From the NCBI GenBank assembly GCA_019677205.1, contig JAAMXY010000886.1:1-64000 (forward strand): a stretch of DNA of 64,000 bases. Direction: 5' to 3'. Below are positions 39,201 through 51,200 of the stretch, piece after piece. The DNA comes from Pinguiococcus pyrenoidosus. Its lineage: Eukaryota > Sar > Pinguiophyceae > Pinguiochrysidales > Pinguiochrysidaceae. Made by a program: the position numbers and the translations under genes. Below the pieces are notes generated by a model. That model saw only the letters and a list, made by a program, of their open reading frames with translations. It ran no database searches and was not told the origin of the DNA. Positions within the stretch are counted from its first letter, which is position 1. Each line of letters opens with the position of its first letter.

Positions 39201-42200
39201 GTGGAGCCTGAGGTGAGCAGCGCCGGCGACGTCTCGACGTTCACCAGTCGCACGCCGCTGAGGCTCTGCAGGGCAGTCTGGACTTCGGTTGCAGAAGCGG
39301 TGGCGAGCAAGTGGTCGCTGCTCTCACCGCCGTACGTGATTTGAAAGGTCCCGGTGATGGCAGTCGTGTCGGACACCTCGATCGCCTGGATCTCTGGCTG
39401 GGGCTCCTCAGGACCGTACTCAACGGTGTAGGAACCCGGCGCGCTGCCACGAGAGTCTGAAGGGCTGCTCCATGAGACCTGTAGGCTCGTCGACGACGAG
39501 GCGACGGTGACCGACTCGTCCGCGGGAATCGTCGAGAGCGACACCTGCCCAAACGGTATCGTGCTCGGGACCGCCATCGGTGCCAACGACCTCGGCGCCG
39601 AGACTGCGGCTGCGCCAATTCCCGCAGCATTCTCAGTTGCAACGCGGACGAAGTACGTCGTTCCCGGCTCCAAATCCCCTATGGCATATTCATACATGAC
39701 TGGCGACTGATCTGTCCGCGGAGACACCAATGCTATGGTCGTGGCCGTGTGGTTGCTCGTTTCCGACGGTATGAACTTCTCGTCAGTGGACCACTCGACC
39801 CGGAAGCCGCGGGCTGTGGACGCGCGATCCTGTGGGTATAGGACCTCCGTCCAGTAGACCACGAGCTCATCCGGAGCCCCGCCAACTCGCAACACCTCGA
39901 CCCAAGCTGGTGGATCGGGAAGGCCAAATGGCTTGATGTTCAGCGGCGCAGAAGGAATCCCGTATCCAGCCGAGGTCCTTGCGGACACTCGAAAAGTGTA
40001 GCCGTCGCCTATGGCACTGTCCTGCTCTAGGCCTCCAACGGTATATCGGTAGCTGGAGCCCTCTGCGACGTCGAGGGAGACGTCCGTGAACTCCGTGATC
40101 GGGTTGCCGCTGTTCGTGCCATCTTGCGAGTCTGCGACGATGCAGGCTGGAGTACCAGCGACCACGGCGCCGTTGACGCAGACCGCGACCCCAGTAGGAT
40201 CGTTCAGCGCCGAGGCGTCAACCTGGATCGCTGCAAGGTCTCCCTCGTCCGTGAGGAAACGAACCCGGAAGCTCCGCTCCCCCAGCGTTTCAGTGCTGGC
40301 CACTTCGACGTCTCCAACGTCGGGAAAGTACTCCAGGGCTCTTTCGAGTGCGAAGCGGTCAAGGTCATACGGCAAGGGCCATGGATAGGTATGAGCGCCG
40401 CCCGGGCTCCGGAGCACAAAGGTCCCAGCAGTGACGGTCGCTGCAAGCTTGATGGTCTGTATCTCGGGGTCCCCGTAGGACGCTCCCTCCCAGACCTCGA
40501 CCTTAAAGCCCAGCACGGCGCTTCCGCCGAGATCTTCCGGAGCGCTGAAAGCGATGGTCACACTGCTCCACGACGCGATCGCCACGGACACCGCAGTCGG
40601 CGCCGACGGTTCGATGCTGCTCACTGTCACAGGACTCCAAGGGGAGTCTCGGAGGTCCGTGAGGGCGTAGATCAGGTTGTCGGGCGGGATGACTGCAAGC
40701 GGCTGCGACGCCGATTGCCACGATAGAGAGATGCTGGCGTTTCCCGTGTTTTCTCGGTACTCCACCGTGATCGGGACGAGAGCGTCCGCCGTCAGCGGCG
40801 AGGAGGTGGTACCTTTAAAGGTGCTGGGCATGTCCGGGGCCTCGGCTTCGAACTGATCGATCAGAAGCTCTTTGTTCACAAAGAGCCGCACCCCGTCGTC
40901 GACGGTCGCCGTGAATGTGTAGACCTCCGAGTAGAGGGGCAGGAGATCGCCGCTCCAGCGAACCGAGACGAAGTCCTTGCCAGTCGGTGTGATCGCATCG
41001 TCTTCGCTCCAGCGGAAATCGATCGTCGAGTCGACTCGTCTTAGGATGGGAGCGGAGTGCAGCCAGCGATCATTGAAGTATTCCGCGGACAGTCCACCGG
41101 GATGCCCCAACTGCGCCTGGAGGCTGTACGTTCCTGAGAGCGCCGGCACGAGAGACGCCCGATACTCCCCGGAGCCCACGTACGAAATGCTTGCGACCTG
41201 CTCCGTGGCGCCGGACAGACGGGCGTCGAAGATGGGCCCTTTCTTCCCCGCGACAGACGCGGTGACCGCGCCCTTCGCGCCGCCCGAGGACGGGCAGAAA
41301 TCGACGTCCACGACTGCCCTGGCGTTCGCACCCTGAAGCAAATGTTCCTCGGCGTAGAGCTGCTGCAGCGCTCCGTACTCGTAGCTGACAAACGACACGT
41401 CCCAGTCGTTACCATTGCGGGCGTTTGCCGCTTTGGCAACAGCGACTCGATAGACCGTCTCAAAGGCCTCTTCCATCGCAACGGCGAGGTCGTTGGCGGA
41501 CACATCGTAATGCAGATCGACCGTGCGCTCGGAGCCAAGGCTCACGTAGAACGTGCCTGCCAAGGCAGCGTCCCCGGACGTGGAGATGCGCTGGTGCTCG
41601 AAGTTGTCGCACTCCACTACGACTGCGGTTCCTGCGGGAGTGATGCCTGTGGCATCGATCAGGAGCGCGGGAACGTCGCCTTGGTTCGACGTGAACGTCA
41701 CGATGTACTGATACCCGTCTCGGCCACTCTGCTCAAAGACGCTCGCGGCGGGGTCGTCGGCGCCGAGGAAGTTCCCGGACAGCTCGATCTCCCCGACGCT
41801 GATGTCGACCACCGTGAACACTTCCGTGTTGACTCGGATCCAGTCGCCGATGGAGAAAGTTGCGGTGGGGTCTCCGGAAGGAATGATCTTGTTCCCTCCC
41901 TGCAGGGCGCTGCCGGTGAAAGGTGCGGCGTCGTTGACGCCTGCGGTGGAGACGCGGACGCGACCGATTCCCGGTAGGCGGGAGAGCGACACCTCCATCT
42001 CCGCTATGCCAGCGGCGGCGTCGATCAGGATGCTTGCCGTCCCGAAGAAGACGTGCAAGACACCACCTATGGCTCCGGAAGCGCTCGTCTCGATGACCTG
42101 TACCTCGTCGACGGCACCAGATCGAATCCGGTTGGCGTGCGCGTCCCGGGCCTCGATGAAGAACGCGTTCGCGTACGAGGAAACTCCAGCGGACAAGCCA

Positions 42201-45200
42201 TCCGAGCCTGGCGTGTTCAAGTCATAAGCAGTGACGTTCGGAGCGCTCAGCGATCCTGGAGAGACGACGGCCTCGAAAGGGCTGTGACCATCCGCCACCT
42301 CCGATCCAGCCACGGACGGAGCCGGCGTCGTGGTGTCAAGAATGGCCGCCACCAGCGCACCAGTGCCGCTGACGGTCATGCTCGGCAGGTTTCCATAGTT
42401 GAGCAGATGGCCAACGCTGCAGCCCGCGGCTGGCGTAAACTCGACAGTGTACTCTTCAACTCCGCCGCTGGACCGGAAATCGACGACGACGTCCCCAACA
42501 GAAGCGAGGCTCTCCAACTGAGTCTCCACAGCACTCGCAGGAGACCCAGCCGCAATAGGGCTCGTGGTCTCGCCCATGAACGTGAGAGAAAACGTATCGG
42601 GCGCCGCACCCAGGATCTGCACCACCTGCTTCTCCGTGACGAGGAGTTCGTTCACGTAGGGTCCACTGGGTGTCGCCACTGCGGCCTTGATGTGCGCACA
42701 GGTCCCATCGACGGGTGCGGGCGTCGTCCCCGTGTTGATCTGAGACGCTGCTAGTCCACTCAAGCTTGCAACGTTGACGGTGGGAGAAGGCACGTCCCCG
42801 ACGAAGCTGGTGAAGGTGATGCCGTAGGTGATGTCCTCCGCGTCGTCACTTCGAGAAACCGACACCGAACCAAAGCCAAGCGCAGCGAGGGCGTCTTCGA
42901 CGTCACTTGTCGCAGCGTCAAAACGGAGCTCGTCGCTGGTCCCAAAGCCCTCGTAGGAGATGCTGAAGCTGCCGCCTCTTGCGGAGAATTCCGTGAAGTC
43001 CAGCGTGATGTCTTGCGTCTCCGGGGTAGTCTGGAGAACGACCACAACGGTGTATACCCCGGATACGATTGGTACGTACGTGACCTCGTACTTCCCGTCC
43101 TGCATCGGCGCAACCATGCCCGGAATGACGCCATTATTCACGTCGGTGCTGCCAGGGAGACATACGAGGACCCGGAGGTAGTCGTCACTTTCCAGGCGAT
43201 CATTTCCCCACTCGTCCTTGACCTGGACGTGGAAAGAGGCCTGCTGACCAGCGACACCAAGCTTGAGCCCCTGCCCGAACGCCGTCGTGTAGGCGGCATT
43301 GGCCGCGCTGGGGACCACCGTGACAAGGAAAGGGGAGCCGGTGATGTGAGACTCGTCGAGAAATGGCTGAACGGTCGAGATCTTGACTCCTGCGCCAGGG
43401 CCTGCCAACGACGTGACATCTACCTCGACAGAGTAGTACACCAGCGGCGAGTCGAAGGCGACGCGCCAAGTACAAGTCCTCGCTGGGTCCATGCAGTCCG
43501 TAGTACCAACGCTGACAGCTGCGATGGAGGTGAGTGATTCCAACGCCACGACGACAGCGGCTTGCGAGGCGTCGTAGTTGATGGTCGCAGTTTCCTCCGA
43601 TCCGCCATCGGGAATGATCCGAAGATCGAAGGAGCCGGAGAGCTCGTAGGCGGCATCGACCGTTGTAGTGATATCTACTACTTGGGCGGCTTTTTGCGTC
43701 TGAACCGAGATCAAGTAGTCGCCCCGAACGCTTGGCGTGTACTCGACGAGGTGGCGACCAGTCTCACACGAGTCTCCTTCGTAGATCTGAACGGCTCCCA
43801 GGGGGGTGTTGCCAAGGTAGGGGTCTGCCAAGGGGAGAGAATCCACGCCGAAGGATGTCGTCGAGTCGATGGTGTGCCTCTCCCCGCTGATGAGCACGAC
43901 GTCACCTCTACCAAACTCGTCGGCCGCGTTGAAGTCCACGTTGCTGACCAGCGTCGCCCCCTGAGACACTTCTCCGGTGCCGATCAGGCTAAAGCCCTTG
44001 GGGTTGACCCCGAGATCCACCCCCGCGGTGATGCTGAGGGGAGAGCCCGACGTGACATCATTGACTCTCCCCAGCAAGGCCCAGTCGGCCACGCCTTCCA
44101 AGCTCACTGACCAGACGTCAGTGCCATCTTGGTAACGAATGTTGCCGAAGCTATCCCGAGACGTGATCTCGAATGAGCACCTCGTCCGCGCGGTGCATTG
44201 CGCACCAGGATCCGCGCTGCTCGTGAGGTCCACCACCCCGGGGTAGATGGCCACGGGATGCGGAGAGCCGCTCAGGTGACGCGAAGACCACAGCGACGAA
44301 GACGGCACGACGGTCGCAGTCGTTCCTTCGTAAGCCCACTTGAGCACGACCGACGACGGACCTGCGTCGCTGGCATACTCCACGCGGATGCTGTACAAGT
44401 ACCCGAGCTGCACGCCGGGAATGTCGCCCGTGAGGACGGTCGTCGTCGCGGTCGTCTGCTCCAGGACCAGCGCGCTGTCGAAGAAGAGCTTGGCAGTTCC
44501 GCTCAGCTCCAGATACAGCGTCAGATTCCCGGTTACCGGGGCCTCCAGGAAGCCGTCCCACGCGACGCTGAAGTAGTCGCTCGGAAAGGAAGGGTCCTCG
44601 GGAAGTGGCGAGGAGGACGACCAGAGAAACGACACTTCGGCATCCAGCCTCGTGCCAGGGCACATGGGGCCAAGGACTTTGCCGTCTGGACACCACATCG
44701 GCTCGTGGTACGGGCTCTGAAGATGCTGGTCGTTCCCGACCACGGGGTCGGTGAAGGCCTTGGTCTTGTAGTAGGTGGCGATGAGGCCGCCGGCGCTTCT
44801 TACCACCATGTCCAGAATGTTGGTCCCGGCCACCTCGGGGGCATACTCAAACTCGTATCTGCCGTCTGTGATCACCGTCTGAGGTGCGAGCGTTACGTTC
44901 CCCGAGGCAGCGAGGCTCGGGGCGTTGCATGGATGCGGCGTCGCCGAGATGGAGGTCGCGAAGAACGCGCTGCTGGACAGCTCCCCGTCTAGCGTGTTGC
45001 CGAATCGGTCGGTTGCTTGGATGGTGAAGGTCTCCACGACGCCCTCGGTCGCGATCGGGGCGGCATCGTGCATCGAGTACATTGCGCTAATCGCAGCGGG
45101 GGTCACGGTGACGCCGGCGGAGAGATCCGTGAAGATGTCGACCCCCTCGTACATCACCGACATCTCGTAGTGGCCTTTCCTTTCCGGGGTGTACGCAACT

Positions 45201-48200
45201 CGGAAGAGCCCTCCGCCTTGCTCGGTGACCGAGTCGACGCCAATGATAACTTTCCGAGTGCTGACGCCGGCCGTGGTACTTCGAAGCAGAGGCTGAACCC
45301 CCATGGTGGAGAACACGACATCCACGGTTGCGCCAGCTCCGTCACAGATGGTGGGGTTCGAGTTGCCGCTCAATGTGACATCCGCAATCAAGTCGGCCTG
45401 AACCTGGGCCTCCGCGGCCGCGATCGCTGCATTGGAAGCGATGGTGGTGCTTTGGGTGCCAAGGCTCAAGTCAAAGCTTCCGCTCGTGAGGCTGCACGTG
45501 ATCCGCTGGCGCTCGTAGAGCCCGATCCCATCTTCGGGGGGCGACCCGCTTTCTTGCAGAACGAGCGATACGGACAGTGTGGTGCTAGGCGCTGTGATGT
45601 TGTTCCCGGCAGTCGCTTCTGCGAGCGTGTGTACGTGGAGCGCAGGCCCCGCTGGATTCTGGATTGCGTTCCTCGCAGCCGCGAGCATGGACGTGGTGGA
45701 GAATGCGCTCATCTGCTCGGCATCGTATGGGCACAGCGGGGACGAACAGCCCGATACTTCCACTTCCCACACGCTGTTTACCGCATCAACGACCGGCACG
45801 ACGGCAGCCGCGCCAAAGGAGTACGCTTCCCCATACCCGACGCCGGTCCTCCGCACCGTCAAGTCCCCGCTGTCAAAGACAGAGATGCCGGAGCTGATCG
45901 CGCTCTGCACAACTGCGCTCTGTGCGTTGAAAGGGATGGCAGAGGTCGTCTCTCCCTCGTACTGGATCGAGAAGCTGCCCCAGAGAGGATGGACTCCGTC
46001 GAGGGACCGTGCCGGATTGATCGCCAGAGACGCCACGTTTGAGGCGTCGAGGGCTACATCCGGCAGGTTGCCCGTCTCGCCGACGAACTCGATGAAGAAG
46101 GTCGTGCCACCCGGAGCGCAGAGGTTCGTGCTGCCGTCGGTCTTGAAGACCTCCACGGCTCTCGAGGCACCCGCCGTAAGGGCTGTCTCTAGGTCACTGG
46201 TGGTGGTCGCGGCGTTGGCAATAAAACCGTTGTATTCCACGATCGGAATACCGGCGCCGTCGCAGTCGACGGCCTGGACCTCCGGCCGGAAGGCGGTCTC
46301 TCCGTCCTGGACGGTGCTCACCGACGCCGATCCGGAAGTGACTTGAATCGACGGCAGGTCGCCCTTGGGCGACGTGAACGTAACGTCGACGATGTCGCCA
46401 TTCGCTACCGTCCCGCTGAGACTCAATGAGACTCCACCGGGCCCGACGAAGAGTATGGACTCCATATCGGTCGTGAGCTGCGCATACGTGGTCGCTCCTT
46501 CGGTGACAGTAAGCGGCTCCCCCATGAACTCCAAGGTGATCACTCCGCCACCCGCGATGGACAGGCGCTGCACCTCGCTGAGGTCTTCCACCGGATCCGC
46601 CCGGGTCTCGATCACCTGCAGGCTGTTCCGCCGCACGTCTCGCGCCTGGACGTCGAACGTGAGCTGCTCGCCGGCGACACCTCCGTGAAGGCCCCGACCA
46701 GATGCCACGGTCGACAGCCCCGACACAGCCCCATTCGATACGGTGACCATGAAAGGCGACCCGTCAATGTCGACGCCGTTCAACTGCACGTACATCGTGT
46801 ACACGCCGAGCTTCCATAGCGTATACGAAACCGGATACAGACCAGCGGACGCTTGCAGCGCCACTGACATCTGCGGCAAGCACGTCACGCTCGCGACGGA
46901 CGCGTCCTCGAGGGCGTAGTCCCCGGCGCTGTACGCGGAGATGTGAGAAAGGAACGTGACCTTCCACTCCTGGTCGTTGCCGCTGGTGCTGCTGGACACG
47001 GCCACGTCGAAAGAGCGGCCGTGCAGACCGCGAAGCGTCGCCGCCATCGCCGGACCTGAGATATCGCTCGGCATGTCCAAGGACGTATCCGTACCCAAGC
47101 GAAAACGGAAGTACAATCCGGGTGCCACGTTGGTCCTTGTGACGACAATCACCGCAGACGAGCTGCGCTCCTCATAGCCCTCCGGTCCGATAAGCGCCAC
47201 GGAGAAGGCGTCCCGATCGCCGCTGCCATACCCGGCGAAATTCGGCGTCGCATCGCCTGCACGAAGGTTGCCGAACTCGTCTCTGGCTTCGATGGTGAAG
47301 CCGTTCTCCACGCCAACCACGGCCGCGTCGAGGCCCGTCTGTACGCCGCTGACGCTGGCGCTGGAGCTCTCCACGTGAAGCGGTCCGTGGACCACCAGCA
47401 AAGATGGCGTTGACTCCGAGCAGTGCGCCCTGCTAGCCTCTCCTTCATAGACGTCTTCACCACCATAGGCCCTCGTCAGCAGCGTCGCTGGGAATGCGGG
47501 CGGCACGCAAGTGAAGACCGGATGTCCGTTGAGCCTGACCACTGTGTCGTAGGTCCCGGCGATCGGGATGGTGTAGCTGACGGCGTACGTTCCGTCGGCA
47601 TTGTCCTGGAGAGTCGCCGCGTAGCTGGCAGACGACAAGGTGTGCTCGAAGTTGACCGTGAAGGCGTCGCCACCTTCGAGAAGGTTGTTGCCGTAGGTGT
47701 CCTTGGCTTGGATGGTGAAGCGACCCACGTCGCCCGCGGCCGCCTCCGTCAGGAAATCCATGTCCGACGCTTCCAGGCGGATCGTCTCGGCTTCGCTCAT
47801 CTGCGGCGAGGCCTCCGCTGGGTCGACGGTCAAGGAGAATGGAGAGCACTTCGAGGCCTCGCCCAGGCCACAGTAGATGTCCGTGCCGCCAGTCTGCACC
47901 GAGACGCTGTAGGCGCCGGCTTTCAGGACTTCATAGCTGACGCGATACTGCCCGCCGCCCACGTATTCCACCACCCCTGCGACGCTCACGCTGCCGCCGT
48001 CCTCCGTGACGTAGACTTGAATCACGTCCAACGGGTCTTCAAGCTCCGTGTCGCTGACGCGGATGTTGTTCCGAGCATCGCGTGCCTCGACGAAAAACTC
48101 GGCTTGCTCGCCGGCGGTGGCGTGTGTCAGCCCGATCCCGGTGGCCGTGGTATAGGGATAGTCCGTCGCGCCAGGGACGATTGTAGCAGCAAAGGGCGAC

Positions 48201-51200
48201 CCCACGATGTGCTCCGTGTAGAAGAGAAGGGAGCTCGGGACGACCTGCCGTGGAATCGAGGGTGTCGAGAATTCGAGTCGCACGTAGGCGTCGCCAGTCT
48301 CCTCGCGATACTCAACCTTGACGTCGTAGTACGTGCCAGCAGACAACGTGACAGAGAAGCTGCGCCATCCGACGCACGCGTCCCAGCAATCGATTTCCAA
48401 GCTTTGGTTCAAGTACACGCGCAGCCCGTCGTCCGCGTGGGCATAGAAGGTGTAGACCTCTGAAGTGCCAGGCAGAAGCTTTCCATGCCACCTGATGCTG
48501 ACGTAGTCCCTGGCGTACGTGGTGAGCTTGTCGGCGCCCCAGCTGAAGTCGATGGTCGAGTCGATCACTTCTGATGCCGGCGTGTCCTGCAACCACTGAT
48601 TCTCGAAGTACAGCGCATTCAGGCCGCCTTGCGTGAGGAGCCGGACGGCGATCGCATGCGAGCCCGTGGCGGTGGGAACGTAGCTGCCGACGTAGTAGGG
48701 TCGCCCAGCAATTTTCTCTGCCGCACGCACGCTGGGCGAGGATCCCGTGAGCGAGTTCTGCAAGCCTCCGACGTCCTCGGAGACCGTGGCCGCCGCCATC
48801 GACCCGGTCAAGCCCGTGTCGTCTACCACGAGCAGGTCGATATTGCCCATCTCTGATCGGAAGGTCACAGTCCACGAACGCTGGCCGTTCGTCCCCGTGA
48901 CGCGATTCACGTCCACCCTGCTCACAAGGAGCTCTGCCTCGATGGCGCTGCGGACGGCTGCAGCGCTGGCATCGTACGAGATCTGCGACGAGGTTCGGCC
49001 CCCATACGAGATGGAGAAGGTGCCGCCCAAGGGCGTCGGGTCGCCGCCGGTAGTCGAGATCGTCTGCTCTTCAAAACGATCCGGGTGGACGGCGACTTCG
49101 CGCAGGTTCCCGGCCTCCTTCATGAAGGTGATTGTCCATCGATGGCCGTTCCCCATGGCCTCCCTCAGCACGTCCACCGCGGTGATGCTGGGGAGCGACT
49201 CCAAGGCGAGTTTTACCTCGCTGGCGTCCGCGTCGAAGTCCAGATCGTCCGTGTATTCCTGTTCGTACTCGATGGTGAACGTGCCGCCAAGGGGGGACTC
49301 GCCCTTCACCGCCTCCGTGACGAAGATGGCTGGCGCGCCGGTGAGGCTATTCACGACCGTCAGGTCTGGTACATCGCCAAGGGGATCGTTGAAGGTGATG
49401 CGCCATACTTGATGATTGTCGCCGGTGACATAGCTGCTCACGACGACGTCTGCGAGCTCATCCAGGGCGAGGAGAGCGTCTCGAAACTGAACATTCGTCA
49501 TGGCGGTTGTCACGGTTGCTGAGGTGCTTCCCAACGAAATGGCCATGGTCCCCCCAGCGCCGTTCGCCGCCACTCTGATTGTCTGCTCTTCGGCCACGAA
49601 GGCCAGGTCGGAGGCAGTGGTGATGGTCTGGATCTCGGTGATGCCATCGGAGACTGGGCTGACAAAGACACTCGCCGACCCCACGGCAATGAGGAGCGGG
49701 AGGTCGCCAAGATCCCGGGTGAACGTCACGTAGAACAAGGTCGACAGCGGCTCGGTGGTTGTATCTTTCGTGACGACAACCTCTTCAACCTGCGCCAGCG
49801 TCTCCAGAGCCGTGCGAACGTCCAGGGCTGTCGAGTCCCTGGAAAGCGTCGCCGCTGTCGTCTCCAGGGTGCCGCCCAAGTGACGCCAGCTGCTCAGGTC
49901 GAGCGTCAATTGGAAGGTGTCCAGGACGGTGTTCAGCATGCGGATCTCCTGGACTTCGTACGCGACCCCGCTGTAGGTGGCGATTCGCGCGTCTTCGACT
50001 CGCACGTGCCTTCCATCGACGTCGCTGGCGCTCGCGTCCCAGACCTCCACAGAGAATACGTCTTGGCCCGGAACATAGGCATTCACGTCTCTCAAAACGA
50101 CCCCAGAGGCCTTCTTCGGTTCGATGTTGAACTCGTTCGCCTGGCCCTTGAGAAACTCGACAATGGTCACGACATCCGTCGTGATGGACGCTGCATCATG
50201 CGCAAGAAGCGGCTGATCGCCGACGCGCTCGGTGAAGGTCACCGTCCATTCCGTTGTGCTGCCGTCTACGCGACGGGTCACATGGACAGCCTCAGTTCCT
50301 GCGGCAACCAGGGCAGCTTCAAACGCTGCGTCCGTCATGCTGGACAAGTCGGCCGTGAGCGGCCCGCCGTTGAAACTAAGCAGAAGCGGATCCACCGTGC
50401 CGGTCTTTGCGATGATTTGCTCTTCGAAGACAACGCCGGCGATTCCCTGCGAAAGAGCACTTCCTGCAGCCGTCGACTGGGAGCTTGCGCCGAAGCGGGT
50501 GATCACCGTGTCGGTCGCGCGGCTGGGAATCCCGCTTCCAACGGTGCTCATGGGGACCACTTTGAAGGCATGCGTCGTCTCTGACGTCAGGCCAGCCACC
50601 CGATACTGACGAACAGATGGATCCGAGCTCTCGTAGACCAAAGAAGCCGCGCTTCCCGGCTGGTTCACTGACACCGACACCATAGCGTTCCCACCGGTCA
50701 GGCGCCCGGAAGTGACATCCAAGAGTGGAACATCGCCCAGCTCCGTCGTGAAGGAGATGTACCAGTCGTAGGCGCCGTTCGCCCGGGCGCTGCGACTGAC
50801 GTCAACGTAGCCGACGGAAGGAAGGTTCATTAGCGTTAGCTCCAGATCGGCTTCGCTTATGTCATGCGAGAGATCTTCGGTCTCCTCTGAGCCCAATAGG
50901 ATCGTAAACGTGCCATCGATGACGCTGGTCGCCGACTGCGTCTGCGTGATGCTGGTCTCCAGCGCGTTTCCATTGTCGACGAGGAGGTCCGTATCGATGG
51001 TCAGACGATCTACAATCATTCCCAAGGGGAAGGTGATATCGTAGTAGTTCGTCACGCCGTCCGCGTCCGGCGTGAGAACCACGGTCGGGAGGGCGCCGAT
51101 GATGCCGTTGAGCTGCGTGGGAATGTCCGTCACCGCACTGGCGTAAGCGATGTCGCCCGTGTAGTCCGGACTTCCCATAGCCGACGTCTTGATCTCCAGG

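Noticed and set aside
12660-43930. RGD tripeptides in the giant protein (near 43.91, 16.39, 13.51 and 12.69 kb)
   Set aside because: In about 17,900 residues rich in R, G and D several are expected by chance, and they sit in differing contexts; they are not evidence for integrin-type binding.
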